Counted from the stretch's first letter, positions 26,265 through 40,739 are shown. The stretch is 64,000 bases of DNA from Epiperipatus broadwayi (GCA_028023455.1 JAQFVV010000204.1:141501-205500); one strand, 5' to 3'. Notes: generated by a model not told the origin, from the letters alone. Made by a program: numbers and translations.

Positions 26265-26745
26265 TTATAGAAGCATAGAGTGCATATCCAAGGCTAAATC
26301 TGGATAAAACCTGTAATAAAAATTGTACAGGCCCAAGAATGATCTTATTTGTTTGCAAGTTCTTGGAATTTCAAATTTTTTAATGGCCAATATTCTATCA
26401 GTATGTGGTTTTATACCCTCTTTTCCTACAATGTGGCTTAAAAATAATATTTCAGAAGTCATTAAAATATTTTTTATTAATTCAAATGCCTTTATCTTTC
26501 CATTCCATAAAGAAAAGTTCTAGATGCATTAAATCTTCTTGTGGGTCTTTAGAAACAACCACCACATCATCTACATATAAAGTCACTATTGATTTTACTT
26601 CAATAGACAGGGTTTGGCCCAAGCATCTCAATAAGCCTACTTCCCTGTTTATCAATCCAAATGGCATACATTGAAAATCAAAATGCTATATACTATTAGT
26701 CATCTTGATGGAGTGCAATCTGCCAATAGCTTGCTGTTTTTTGAA
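26265..26745 (-). pseudogene. Ty3/gypsy reverse transcriptase remnant
   Basis: Minus strand: MPFGLINREVGLL, then LYVDDVVVVSKDPQEDLMHLE, the RT palm with YVDD at 26566-26577. A second frame (26265-26462) reads FLSHIVGKEGIKP, RTCKQIRSFLGLYNFYYRF, the fingers/thumb signature of Ty3/gypsy RT. The two parts are separated by a frameshift near 26470. It is contiguous on the same strand with the RNase H and integrase remnants. Upstream (higher coordinates) it runs directly into RTE-type LINE sequence at about 26750. Confidence 0.82.
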
Positions 26746-26769
26746 AAGCATTTCAGTAACATCTGAACC

Positions 26770-27640
26770 ATCTTCAAATCTGTTAAATATTTTAAACTTA
26801 TTTGCAAGTTCTAATTTAAATTATTTGGAATGTTTCTGAAGATTAGAAATTTCAACTATTAATATTGTTTTCCTAATAGGTTTTGTCTCTAGATCTGCAT
26901 TTACATGAATTTTGCATCTCATTAATCAGTGATCATTTCCTGAGTTGAATTTATTAAGAATATTATGATCTTGAAATATGTATTTCTATTAGTCAAAATA
27001 TAATCTAATTCAGCTGTACTTTCATTTGGATGTTTCCCTGTCCATTTTTTATTTTGCATTTTTTTGCACAGTAAGGATTCATAAATAATTTTTTTTTGCA
27101 AACTCCACAAGTCTGCATTCTTTGTGATTCCTGTCACCTAACCAAATTTACTCACAAGACATTCAACTTTCAATTGTTTACCAATTCTACTACTAAGATC
27201 CCACATGACAAATTTAAAATGTTGTTTGATCTGATCAAAACTTTTTGTTCATACATATAAAATTCTTTTATTTCTTCATCACAATGAAAGATTATTGGGA
27301 CATCAATCTGAATTATCTGTATTTCATATCTTCAATTACTTTCTAATATACCTTCAATACCTATAATATTGTTCCCCCACTTTTTATTTATAATAAATCC
27401 TCTTTTGCTTATATTACTTGTGCCTTTGTAGTTTAATATATGTTCACTTTTTAAGACAATTGTCTTTTCATTTTTTCTTCTACCTTATAAGCAATGTCCA
27501 TTTGACATTATACAGTTTTGCTTACTGTTTTCACTTGAAAATCATTGCAGTTGTAAGTACTCAAATAATAAGTTATCATCAAATGTCAGCCTGGGTCTGC
27601 AATCAGAAGATTCTTAACATAATCTGCCTTAGTTTGTGAC
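26770..27640 (-). pseudogene. RTE-type LINE endonuclease remnant
   Basis: Minus strand 26922-27137 reads KNADLWSLQKK, KKWTGKHPNES, ELDYILTN, then a degenerate TDH and CKIHVNADLE-KPIRKT. This is the C-terminal part of an APE endonuclease as in RTE/BovB-like LINEs. Upstream in broken frames (27150-27420) are GFIINKKWGNNI and FHCDEEIKEFY, matching the middle of the same domain. It is not related in detail to the two LINEs at the window start. Multiple stops make it non-functional. Confidence 0.65.
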
Positions 27641-30224
27641 TTTATAACCTTCTGGAAATAGAATCTATAATTTAATTTTGGATGTCATATTTGTAAATGG
27701 CTATTTGAGAATGATTTTATTTACCCATACATTAAGTCTGTCTTTACAAAAACTAAACAGTCATTTCAATTAAGAGCTATCAGGCAAATGAAAATTTAAA
27801 AAAATATGATCTTTTTTAAATTCAGAAATAATAGGTCAATAAACTTACGGAAGCAAATTGATGAGAAGCCATCTATATTTGCATATTATATGAATAATCG
27901 TATAATAATAATAATAATAGCTGCAATGACAAGAATGTATGAAGTTGACATTCAGAATTTGACCTGCTCAGCACCTTTAAAGTTTCAAAGGGAACTCAAA
28001 GAATTTATTTTCGTTTAACAACAAACATCTTTATTTATTATAACATATAACACTTTCATATTAATTTAGACTTTATAATAGTTAAAACTCATATTGAAAA
28101 ATTATTTGATGTATCATCTTTATAATAATATTAATGTAAGTCAAATTCTATGTTGTCTACATTTTGGATATAATTTATTAAGATCTTGTGATATTATTTT
28201 CTAAAATTGAGTAGATATTATGGTCTTACACAAAAACATTGCTTGAACTCTCCTGATAATTTTTGTAACATTTGTAGTGTGTACATCCTGATAAAAAAAG
28301 TCCTATTTCTGATTTGTGAAAAAGGTTATTTTTATGTTAAAACTGAAAGTAGAGATAAGTCTTGGGTTTTCTAAATTGTAAGCAAAATTTACATGAAGTG
28401 TATGCAGAAATGAGAAGAGAATGTAAACTTATAATTTGGAATACTAACATTGAAAAAAATCAAATGCCATTATGATAACTGGTATTTGTTGACTGTGCCA
28501 GCATTATAAGCTTAATTTAAAATAATAAAACAAACTGAAGTATCCTGACATTGGCTCAACAGATTATCCCTTCTACACTTAGTTGTGATATGTTAAGCAC
28601 CATTCTGTCACCTATGAAAGGTTACAGATAATTAATCTTTATGTCTGATGCATACCATATAACAAAAGTGAACCAGAGATTGTAATAAGTGAATAGAAAA
28701 ACCCCAAAAGATATCTTAACCTTTCAAAAATCTCTTGGAAATATTGCTTTTTATGTTCACCTAATTATAGAACAAAGATTATATTTTATTTTTGCAGAGG
28801 AAACTATTTGCTGCACTGTTTTTTTCTTTTTGAAAATATAACTCATATCTTAAACAATATCAAAAACCTACTGAAGAAAATAAGTTTGCAATAGTGCATG
28901 TGAAATGAATAATATCTTTTCAATGACACCTTAAAACTGAGCTTGAAGTGAAATATTTTACACAGTGGCAACAAATATGGTTTAATTTCAATTTATACTA
29001 ATATAAAAGAGAAATATAAGAAAATGTTTCTAAATTTTGCATAAGCTAAAGTATCAAGAACATCAATGAATGATTTACCATAGATACTAGTATTTTGATA
29101 ATTGAAGTGGGTGCATAAAAAATTATAACTGTAAGAGATCAGAGTCAAATATAACTACTTTGAAAAAAATAATTTGGGAACAATATTTCATCAGTGAAGA
29201 TAATTATATATCAAAAGAGGCCTAATAAAACAATTTTTAAACAAAGACATTTTGTACTTTGACTATATATCATGGAATTACCTGAAATAATCATGAAAAA
29301 ACTGAAAATATGAATTATTGATGGTCTTCAAACAAGAAACTCATGAATGATGGTGTCTAGTGCATGGTTGTCATTTGTCCTAGTTATCAAAATTGTATTG
29401 GCAAACAAAAAAATAGACAACTACTCTTAATTAATAGAATATATTCTTTTTAGTATTAACAAATTTTGATGTAATATGAACATCCAAATTTATTATGTAC
29501 TAAAGTTATTGGTACTGAATTTCACAAAACCTTGATGATTTATATTTACAGTAAAGTTTTGCTAAGGCATAAAAACATGGAAAAGAAATACAAGAAAATG
29601 TGGATACCTACATGTTAAAAAATTTCTTCTTCTATAAAAATTCCAATAAAGAAACTACTTGATTTTTAAATAATTGATATATTTTATAATATAAATTTAT
29701 TGATATAAAATGGTCTAGTATTATATATACAAATAAAATATCCATTAATTAAAAAACTATTGAAAGCATTTTTTCTTCATGAAGAGGAAAACCATAATAA
29801 AAAAAGAATTGAGGAGATAATTCTATAAATAGAAATAAATTGAATATAATTAATAAACAAGCTGCTACTATTAACATTTGGGATTTATGGTAATTGAGAT
29901 GATGACATTTGCTTCCATTTTGTTTTTGAATTTAATGACAGTTGAAGTGGATTAAGGAATTAATTGAAAGTACTTCTGCAGATTGAAAGACTGTATGTAA
30001 TAGTTAATTACCATTGCATATATTTATTATATATATATTAAATATTATGTGTTTGTTTTAATAATACAAACTTAGAGATGTTATTATTAATAAATTAATA
30101 TTAAAAATACACTTTTTGAGATACTATGACTAAGCATCATAATTTTGATAGCTGATCAAATAAAGCAGTTTAAACAGTGACTTGCTTATATTAGAATTTT
30201 GTAAAATATTTAAAAAAGTTAATA
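27641..30224. other. AT-rich intergenic DNA, nothing recognised
   Basis: No domain, RNA gene or clear repeat unit recognised. A plus frame at 27806-28018 (70 codons) has no identifiable feature. Confidence 0.5.
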
Positions 30225-30266
30225 ATGATAATATATATATATATATATATATTATCATATATTATC

Positions 30267-30306
<40 letters not shown>

Positions 30307-30312
30307 GATAAT
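30225..30312. repeat. (AT)n palindromic microsatellite
   Basis: Two AT runs flank ATTATCATATATTATCAATT. The whole block, AATGATAATA to ATAATTGATAATT, can fold on itself. Confidence 0.85.
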
Positions 30313-30399
30313 TAGTGAGAAATACTATAGAAGAGAATAAAAGTGTCAAAAGTATAAAACAACATATGGAAACTTATTTCTGCAATAAGAAGAAAGGAT

Positions 30400-31880
30400 A
30401 GAGCTATTACTAGGAGAGAGAGATAAAAATCATAAAATTTGTGAAAGGATTCTTTAAGGAATTATATAGCAATAAAGAACAAGAAAAAATATTTCCTACA
30501 ATCACTATATCTTCTGAATTTCCCAGGATTTTAAATGAAGAAATGAGACATGCAGTTAAATCTGTGAATGAAAGGGGAAAACTCTATGTTATGAGGAAAT
30601 TGTAATCAATATCTTAAAAGAAGCCAGAGAAGAAAGAGAAAAATTGTTGGGGAAGTTATATACCAAATATTTAAATAATAACAATGTACCAGATGATTGG
30701 AAGAATCAGTACTAAAATTAATATCTAGAAAAAATTGTAAAGAAGATATAATAATGTACTAATTTACCAGTCCTATACAATATTTTTTTTACCAAAATAA
30801 TCGTAACTCATCTATAGTGAACTTTGAATTTTAACTAAGTAAAAGAACAAGATGGATGTAGAATTTTGTTTACAACAGTGTATTATATCCAGTTATTGAG
30901 AAAATTGTAGAAATGACTATTGAATATGAGTTGCCTTAAATTTGTAGATTATAAAAAGGCATTTGATTTTATAGGCATTTCTTTGTGTATTTTACAGATT
31001 GAATCTTTAAAATATAGACCCAGAGAATTTTCATATGCAGAAAAATATTAATCAAAATGCAACAACAGTGACTAGATTACATAGTGATATTATAAAGATT
31101 CACATTGGAAAAGGCATGTGGTGAGGAGACTGCATATCTCCAAACTTTTGATAGTGATTTTGCAACTATTTTGTGGGTTAAAATTGGAAGGTAGGGGAGT
31201 AAATGTAAATGGAGATTATTTAAGTCATATAGATTTTGTAGATGACATAATTATTTTTGCAAATAATACTTCAAAGCTTCAGATATATTGCAAAAGTTAT
31301 TAGATGAAATCAAGAAAGTAGGATTAAAGATAAAAGATTAATGTTTAATGCTTTGTCTAAAAAAAAAAGAAAAAAAATTGATATTGATGAATTTAAGAAG
31401 TTAACAATTTCCTGGAAATATTAGTAATACAAATAGAAACATAATAGATAAATTTAATCATAGAATTAAACTTAAATAGAGTTCTTTTGGGAGAAATAAG
31501 TTAATAGTAAAAGGAAATATACCTATGCATTTGAAAAGAAAGATTTTTAATGATTGTGTTTTTTCAGTTCTTATTTATGAATATGAGGCTTAGACACATC
31601 ATGGAAGAGCAATACAAAAAACTTAGATCACTCAATAATATATAAAGATATTACTGTTAATAATAGTAAGAAGAGATTGATAACAAAATACATTGATCAG
31701 AGAACAAACAGATCTTACTAACATCATTAAAAGAAGTAAAAAACTTAAATGTAGCTGACCTGAATATACTGCTAAAAGAGATGTTTGTAGATGTATAATT
31801 GAAATCTTAAACTGGATTTCAAGAGATTGTAAAAGACTATATGTTTTAAATGCTTTTATTTATCTCTTTAACAAGTTGAT
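30400..31880 (+). pseudogene. RTE-type LINE reverse transcriptase remnant
   Basis: Plus-strand degenerate RT read across frames. It starts with FFKELYSNK-like and KLYTKYLNNNNVPDDWKNQY (about 30640-30710). Then come YKKAFD-like sequence (about 30945) and 31118-31303 with VNVNGDYLSHIDFVDDIIIFA, where FVDD (31235-31246) replaces the usual FADD. LLDEIKKVGLKIK follows, then the C-terminal KRKIFNDCVFSVLIYEYEA and REQTDLTNII blocks characteristic of RTE elements. Numerous stops and small indels. It could derive from the same family as the endonuclease remnant at 26.8-27.6 kb, which lies on the opposite strand, so they are not parts of one insertion. Confidence 0.72.
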
Positions 31881-32754
31881 ATTTTCTAATGTTCACCCTA
31901 ATGGCAGTTTCAGTCAATGTTCAACCTTTGATTTTAATATAGTATCTTTATTTTATAACAGAATGTATAAATTGGACTTCATTTTTTAAATCATTTATTT
32001 CACAAATAAAAAAAGACGTTATAAAAAAATTACATTTGAATTTTGCAAATGTTGAAAAAATGAGTTTGTAATGAAACAAAAGATATTTTTATTATTCAAC
32101 AGTCGACAGGAAACAGTTTCAAAAAATCAACAAAATCTTGTTTGATTGGAACTTATGTTTAAAATGTAAATGAATAAATGTTAATCTCTGATAAATCTAT
32201 CAAATTGTGTTTTAAAATATTAAAACTGTTTTATAAATTTTAGAATATCTCTAAAGATCTTCTTAACACAGTAACAATAATGGTGTACAATGAATATATT
32301 TGACTAATGTCATAAGACATAGTCATTTTACAGATGCATTTTTCTTTGTTAACATCATTAAAAATAAAATATATATAAATAAGTTGAAGTGTAAAAAATA
32401 TTATTTTGATTGAAAATATTTATAATTATTATATAAAAATAATCAGAATTATCAAAATAATCTCACAAATGATAAGAAACTCTAGAGTATAAGGATTCAA
32501 AACCATCAATGCCTTGGAAACAGATCTAAAGTAATGAAGAATAGATTAAATTTACTTTGATGCTTTATAACTGTCTAGAAAATACTATCATTCTGTATTT
32601 TTAAATAATAAATCAATTTTCATTAGAACACAGTTTCAATATTTAAAAACCCTAACTGAAATATTACTATAGATAGCTATAAAACATTAATCAAAAATGG
32701 CAGAACAATGATAACATGTCTGAAGAAAACGGCCCATACAGAACAAGTTAATTT
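31881..32754. other. AT-rich intergenic DNA, nothing recognised
   Basis: No coding or repeat structure was recognised after the RTE remnant. Confidence 0.5.
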
Positions 32755-33560
32755 GGAAATTTTGTTTGTTTTTGGTTGCTAGGATACATTTTGTAATCAA
32801 GTTTTATCAGACTTCTAGCTAATAGAATTTCTTTAAAATTTGTACATATGCTAGAAATCAATGACAATGTAATATGGCAATGAATTGTTTCAGGCTTGCC
32901 CTTTTGTTTGTTTATTATAGTGGTGTTGGTGGATTTTAAATGTGTTGATATTGGTTCAGTAAGTTTTCAGTGAACTGATGAGAAGATAGCATATAATTTT
33001 ATATATATAAACTAAAAATAAAGTGTTTACAGTAAATTTCAATAAATATAAAAATACTACATCTTATTTTTCCTAGTTTGTAAAAATTCATTTAAATTTT
33101 AATTTCTCTTGATCGCTAAAGTTTTTTTTCAATGCTTTTTTATAAACAAAATAAAATTAGAATCGATTTTTAATGTGCCACAAACTTCCTATTAAATGTT
33201 ACTTAGAATGCAACAGTTTTTATTCTATTTAATAAAATCAACACTTTATTAATTATTCCATTATTAAGAAATATTTCATTATTTTTATATATATATAAAA
33301 GCAAATTAATTTCACACTGTTTTTTTTTTAAATCTTGTTTTATTTTATGAATCATTTTTTATTTCTAAAAATAATTACAAAAAAATATCTGAATGCTAAA
33401 AAATTAAAAATAATGTATATAAAAATATTTTATGATACTTTTATTTATTATGCACAAAAATAATTGTTTTCTTTATCCACAATTGGAGTTTTTATATTTA
33501 ACATGATATAAAAGCATGGGATATCCAGAAATTAATAATTTCAATTATCACAAACTTAAT
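32755..33560. repeat. Dispersed repeat, copy 1 (paralogue of 42955-43455 and 45250-45370)
   Basis: Colinear similarity with 42955-43455: TACATTTTGTAA-AAGTTTTA, AAATCAATGACA-TG-AATATG, GATATTGGTTCA-TAAGTTTTCAGTGA, and AAAATTAGAATC. The final part (33450-33560, ATCCAGAAATTAATAATTTCAATTA) matches the hairpin element at 45250-45370. No coding was seen. Confidence 0.7.
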
Positions 33561-36500
33561 TAATTTTTGACAATATATGTAAAAACATTTATTTACTTGA
33601 CACATTTTTGACATTTAACTAGAAAATATTGCGAAACTCTATCAATATTTGAATTGATTATTTCAATAAAGGAGAGGGCAGCTTCATGAGAGGTTGGATC
33701 TAAAACTCCAATGAAAAATATTTAAAGAGGAAAATGTTTCATTATTACACATCATTATGGTTTATTTTATTAGCAGGCTAAAGACGAACTATAAGAGATT
33801 GCAGTGCTAGCATAATAGCCGAATGTTTGCAGATCTATTTTTTAGGTGCTTTATCATATTACAGAAGAAAATAGTCTAGCCGACTTGCACCCCACATTAT
33901 GTGGAATCAGTTGACAAAGGGTACTTGGATCGTGTTGCAATGGGCCAAACCTTTCCAGAATTATCCCAATGCATTGATCTTGTTATGCGAGTATATATAT
34001 ATGGTCCAAAGACATTCATTACCCTGTTTATAACCTGAAATGAAGAGGAGACAACTTGGCATGCTGACGCATGTCTCTAGATAAAGCTTAACAACATGAA
34101 GAGCAGCCTATGCTAACAACGCTTTTATAAGAATATGAAATCATTGAGTTTAAATATTAACATAAAGCCTTAAATGGTTTAACAAGTATGTAATGATATG
34201 TTAAAATAATGACCCATGTAAGATAAAAACATTTATCAAAAATTAATGCTATAATTAATGAAGGATGCATTGCTTCTCCTTCTTGAATCACTATTTAGTT
34301 TAACATTAAAAAAAAAACCTAAAATTCACGCACTTAAAAGTGCAAATAACAAAATAGATTTGTCAGCAGCCTTTTGGTGGTGATGAACAATAAAGAAATT
34401 AATAAAATTAATGGACACCAATATCCACCCCATATTTTCAAGTATTTATACATTTTGTATTAATTTATAATCAAATATTTTTTTTTAAAAAGCATATATT
34501 TATTTAAAATACAAACTCAATTTTACGAGCTATTTAGAAATAACTAACAAGAACTCATTAATCCCACTTTTATTCCACAGCATGATATAGAAGCAGTTCA
34601 TAAAACTGGGGTTGATTGGTATTTACAAATAAAATTAAGTAAAAAATATAAAAATAACATTTAAAATAAATTATAACCACACTAAATTATAAAAAAAGTA
34701 AGAAGCATGAGTTGGATGAAAAATTTTATAGTAGTATTATTTTGGATAGTAGAGTATTGATACAAAGAAAATAATTATTAATTTAGCATCCTCACCAATT
34801 AGCAAGTTAAAAGATATTCAAAATATACAGCAAACATTAATTTTTAAGAGTATCAAGTTAGAATTTGGTAATACGATTATAATGATTTTGAGCTGGTTAC
34901 CTCAGCATTCTATGGAATGAAGTATTGACAAATCTTCTGTGGCAGGAGCATTCATTCATGGCATGGGCATTCTTGATCAGCAGGAGCTACATTTTGGCAT
35001 GGTGAAAAGTCAGGCTGAAGACAGAGGTGAAGGTGGCTTAGGCCCCTCAAATTAAACAGACGTGGAGTCAGCTAGTGACTATTGACCGAACTCTCTCACA
35101 ATAGATTTTTAATTCTATTTATACAAACTTTGAGTTATTCAAAGAATGTTTTTAATTAAACTTCTTAACCCTTAATTAATCTTTAATTTACAAAAATATT
35201 TTATCTATTGTTAGTGGAGATGCAATAAAAATTAAAATGTTAATAGCTAAGTAAAATCAATTAGCTTTGTTTTAAATTTTACTTTCATTAACTTTAATTT
35301 AAAAATTCCTTTAAAATCATGAAACAAACTAATGTTCCCACTCCTTTAATTACTCTTGGACAGTCAACAATTGCATGTTCCTTCTTGAATTTTTATGTAG
35401 TTTTATAACGAAAAATGATTACAAAATAAATGATATAATTAAAGGAAAAAAATACAAAGTTATTTACAATATTTTTTTGTGCTTTTATATATATATAAAA
35501 TCCCCATTAATATACGTATATATCTGAGTCGCATCTAGAAAAGTTAATATTTAAAATTAATAACTTTTTTATTTAAAATTTATATTTACAACTTTTATAG
35601 ACCCTTCTCGGAAATATACGTATAGTTTATATACATATGACAAAAAAAAAAAAGCAGGATGAAACGTGGGTTGTAGTAGAACAGTGAAACTCGATCTTGA
35701 ACTAAGATCGACTATTTAAAAAAATAATGGTGTTTATAAAAAAAAATATGAAAGAAAGAGAGAGAAAAAAGATAATGAGTTTGACAAAAGTTGAATTATT
35801 ACACATTAAAAAAAAGTGTATTGAATATTATTTATTAGCAATATTGAATAAAAAATACATATAGCTTGAAGGTCAAAAATAAATTTTCCATTTATGAAAT
35901 AAATATGCTATTATTCAAATTCTTTTATGTAGTTGATCAAAAATGTAACATTAAAATCGTAATGTAAATTATTGTTAATAATTCAAAATCATTCAATTTA
36001 TATAAAAATGTAAGTAGAGTTTAATTAGATTATAATATCAAAAAAGTCTTGACAATGTTAGAAGTTAAATATTCTAAGAAATTTATGGCTTTTAAAAGAT
36101 ATAAAACTTATTGACTTAATATAAATACATCTAAAGTCAATATTTATAATATAATAATTTAATAATAGTTATTTACATATATATATATTCTTTAAAATAA
36201 AAGTAACGCTACTAAAAAAATATAGAATAGAAATATAATTTTCAACTGTTTTAATATTTTATCTAATCTAACAAGGTGTTAACAAGTTACATTAAATCTA
36301 ATGATCTGCCAACATATTTGACGTTTAACATGTTGAAAGATAGCCTGATAAAGACATTAAGAACTCTTGTGTTAATAAAAATAAGTTAGAAAGTCACAAA
36401 ATATTAGCTGTCAAACAAAAATTTTGATTATTGTTATCTATATTTAAATATATGCACATACAGTACATATGTACAAGTGTGTTTATAATAATAATAAATA

Positions 36501-38198
36501 GGTTTTTACAAATATGTAAATACCAGAAGACCCCCTCCCCCTATAAAAACACATTTACATTTAACTAAACATTAACAATTCTTTTCCCTTTCTTTTTTCT
36601 AAAAGTCACTATATATTAAAACTTTCAGTAAAATTGCTCAAATATATTGAATCAGAAATATGGTATTTTGTAGATGAGTAAGTTAAATGTTCATTTTGAT
36701 ATTGTTCTTTTTTCTTTTCTTAACATGTCAATTCATTACACTAGTTAAAATTATTGATTCAATAATAAAAAAATAATAAAAAATAATTGACTTTAGGTCA
36801 GCATGGATGTGACAATAATCTCGGCCTCAGGGTGGCCTTTGAGCGTTCCATCATCAGATTTTCAATTGGATGGACATTTGAAGAGTTGGAGTGTGGAGTA
36901 GATTGAAGCCTGTCCATTAAAGTAGGAGGATTTGCTATCTTAATTAATATCTGAGCACCTGTAGCCTATATGTGTAGAGATGGTAATCTGGACCAACTGA
37001 TGATTGCTGGTTTAGCATGAAATACGTATATTGGTGATTATTTATCTTTTCAACATATGTGTGTTCAAGTGTATCAGTGTTATGAGATGGTGTGGAGAGT
37101 GGTGGGTCATGTGAAAGTTTGTGCTCATACCCTGTCTAATAAAAAATAATATGCATTTATTTCTTCTGTTTTAAGTTTTTTTTAATTCAAAAAGTTTTCA
37201 AAAGAGTCAATTATCAACTGAATGTCCAATTCTTATGTAATAGAATTAGAATTATCATCTAAATACAATATTAATAATTTTATCTTAAAACGTAAAAAAA
37301 AAAATGTGGTAACTTACAAATTAATTAATTTATTGAAAAGTTGAATAAAGTTTATATGTTGTCATATCTTATGCATCTTGTAGATTATTTATTTTTCTGA
37401 TATTTTTATTTATTTTTGAAGGAAAGTAATGTTGAATACTTACAAATGAATTTACATTGATTTTCTATGTTTATCTTAATGAATATTAAACTATATACTA
37501 TTTACTTTTATGTCATTCATTATGGTGCTGATAAAATATTAGCAAAGACAATAATTTGTTATATATTAACAAAAACAATAATTGATATAGTGCAGACATG
37601 GTGGGTCTATGGAATTGATGCCAGAGGTAGCAGGTATAAAAATGTTGTTGGCACCTGAATGATTTACAAATGATATCATGTTATACACTTTTAAATTAAT
37701 CATTGTTAAAATATGTAAAAATAAAGAAAAACTAACCAAAAATAGGATTTTCTTACAATAAATCTCTATACTGTAGATAATTCATGCTTAGAATTCTGGA
37801 AATCTTCCCATCACTCATAATACATTTTGTACAGTATGGTGACCAATAGCCTGAAACAATTATTGCATATGCATTGTGTTTTATTTTTGATTGAAATTCC
37901 TGCTTTATGCATGAATTTTAAAAAAAAATTTAGATTAAAAACATTACAATCAAAAAGCAGAGAATTCCATAATTGGTCAAATTTATTGCATGGCTTATTT
38001 ACAAAGACATTAAGGTTGTATTTGTTTTATGTAGGGGGTGTATATTTGCTGCACATCATCAGTAAAATATTATTTTGAGACAAACCACAAACAAAATAAT
38101 TTATTGTTGGGCAATTAAAAATAAATTTATGGTAACAACCTTAATGAAATTACTGATAGTATTTTAAATATAACCATTACTAGTTTATTTATTTATTA

Positions 38199-38199
<1 letters not shown>
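33561..38199. other. AT-rich intergenic DNA, no supported gene
   Basis: Mostly featureless. Islands of higher GC at 33860-34130, 34900-35090 and 36790-36960 have no recognised domain. A short hairpin CGATCTT-GAACT-AAGATCG lies at 35692-35710. Plus frames 37467-37658 and 37827-38078 are short and unrecognised. Confidence 0.45.

Positions 38200-38250
<51 letters not shown>
38200..38250. repeat. (AT)n microsatellite
   Basis: About 25 pure AT dinucleotides. Confidence 0.95.
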
Positions 38251-38253
<3 letters not shown>

Positions 38254-40319
38254 TAATTAAAATACATTCCTGTTATTTTACTCATTTCAAAAACAAAAAA
38301 TAACAATAAATAATAACACTAATTTAAAAAATGAAAGATATTCCCTTATATAAAAACTCAACAAAAGATAGAGCCTTTAAAATGGCTAAAAATATAATAC
38401 ATCAACAAAAAATAGATACACATTTTCTGGTTTAATATCACTATAATTTGATAAAAAAAAATCCTAATATTTATTTATTATTGTATTTGTAATAATATCA
38501 AGGAAAATTTGATCAAGATAATACCTTTAGCAATAACAATAACTGTAGATATTTGAATAATAATGAAAAATGTATTCACTGAAAGAGAAATAGATTTTTT
38601 GAAAATTGTATTAGTAACTGCTGATGGTTCTCATATTATGAATGGAACAGAAATTGATTATTTGTTGCCAAACTATTGACATTCAAGTTTGAATTTGTTC
38701 TGGATTATATAAGAACAAATACAAAGCCAATTTCAAATTACTGAAAGATTTTAAGAATCTAGTGCCAAAATTGTTCAATTTTATATTATATGCACCAATT
38801 TAAATAAATAAAAATTACTAGAATTATTAAATGAAATAAACTTAATATATAGTTGTTGCTTATATATAACCACATCACATAGTTAAAATGTAAAAAAAAA
38901 GTTTTTCAATGATAGGTTAAACGTTTAGATTAAATTACACTTTTTATGTAATAAAAAAATCATTGAAAAATATAATTATAGATTGGAATAGTTTTTCAAA
39001 TTAATGTTTTTAAATGAATTAAATATTAAATGGCAACTTGTTAATAAGGCATTTTTATATATTGAATTTAATTAAAGGAATTTAAAGACAAAGTATAAAT
39101 TTTCATTGTTATTTTTAATATCTTCAAATATTTTCCAAATATATAAAAAAATTCTTTGCAGATCGGGAATTTAATGTAAAAGGAGATCAAGTTAAAATAA
39201 CAAGAGGATTTTTATCTATAAAGGATAGTCAATAATGTTTTATTAATATTTACATGTTTGCAGAAATATCAACATTTGTTTTACATTTAGACACAGTGCT
39301 AGTAGATAATCTCAGTTTGGAGATTTTCCAATTGTTATATTTAGAACTGAATAAATAAATAAATGCATGGAAATGAGGTATTGCATCAAGATCATATATA
39401 TTCTAAGCTACAAACATTCATAATTTGATAATTGTAAGGATAACCATTATACAAGTTAGATATTTTAAATACAATCTGATTAATGTCATTTAATTATGCA
39501 GTTACAGTAATCTTACAGCTTGTAGTATGTGCATGCACAAGATATGAATGCTTTAAATCTTGCATTAGAATATTAAAATAAGAATAACACAATGAATAGA
39601 TGTAACAACCATAAATGCAATGCATTGACAGATCTTGCATTAACACCAAAATAAAATAGAAAACTAAGTAAATTTAGATATCAAAGACACCATGGTAAAT
39701 GATAAAAATAGTAATTTTATTATAGAAAATATGCATTATGATTAAAATATTAAATAAATATAACAAATTAATAATTATATTTCTTATTGATGTTCAATCA
39801 TAATTTTATAATCCTAAAAGTATATTTCACTTCTGTTAAGCTTAAATTGGTGTAATAGTATAAAATATCATTTCAATTTTTTTATTAAAATTTATTCTTG
39901 TACAATAATTAAAATAATCAAACATATTTGTCATATGTGACTTAGATTGTAGATTGTATTTTTGAGTTACATATTATAATTGTGAAACAGAGCAAAAATA
40001 TGCCTCATTAAGAGTTGACAATACTTAACTCACCACATTTGATAAAGGTTAAAAATGTATATATCTGCTTTGCTTCAAAATACACATCTTTAAAATATAG
40101 TAAAAGTTAATATCTATAATCATGTTTATTGATTAAATATTTTTTGTTTGTCAGATTAATAAAAAAAAATTAAAGCAATCACCTTTATAATCAATGAACC
40201 TATGCACATAAAACATTAACTAATATTTTATATCATTAATATTTGTTAAACACAAGTTTTGTTAACATTAATTTACAATGAACACATTGATACATTGTAC
40301 AGGCTTACACCTGCATTTA
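38251..40319. other. AT-rich intergenic DNA, nothing recognised
   Basis: No domain, RNA or repeat unit recognised. Confidence 0.5.
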
Positions 40320-40400
40320 TATATGTAATATATGCGGGATTCGAACTCACAGACATATAACTCTCAGTGCCATCTTATATTGAGAAATTTTTTATATATT
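40320..40400 (-). repeat. tRNA-like SINE fragment
   Basis: The minus strand carries GAGTTCGAATCC (40337-40348), a good polymerase III B box, preceded by GGCACTGAGAGTTATATGTCTGT. There is no clear A box or acceptor stem. It is similar in kind to the trace at 18.9 kb. Confidence 0.35.
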
Positions 40401-40739
40401 AAAAGACAATAATATTACCATTTTTTATGTACCCTACAGAGTGCGATACTGAATAAAAATTGTTAATTGTCTTTGCATATTTGTTTCTTCCAGAGCCCAA
40501 CAACAATCCATTGAAATGGGGAAGAAATAATTGAATAGAATTATTATTATTATTTCTACTTCCGGTGCTTGAAGGAGAAGAACATATTTATTTTTCTCTT
40601 TAAACACTAACGGAATTTTTGTTAAATAGCTTCTCGTTATTATTATTATTAATCAAGGATTAATGAGTGTATATATTTTTTTAAACTGCTAAATCGAAAT
40701 GTGTTTTTAATGTTTTTATGATTTTCTATTGAAATAATT

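Noticed and set aside
35685-35715. Short hairpin CGATCTT-GAACT-AAGATCG
   Set aside because: Seven base pairs only, with no flanking features of a known RNA gene.
40470-40535. TTGTTTCTTCCAG acceptor-like site with a short following frame
   Set aside because: Only about a dozen codons to a stop and no upstream exon or domain; cannot be supported as an exon.
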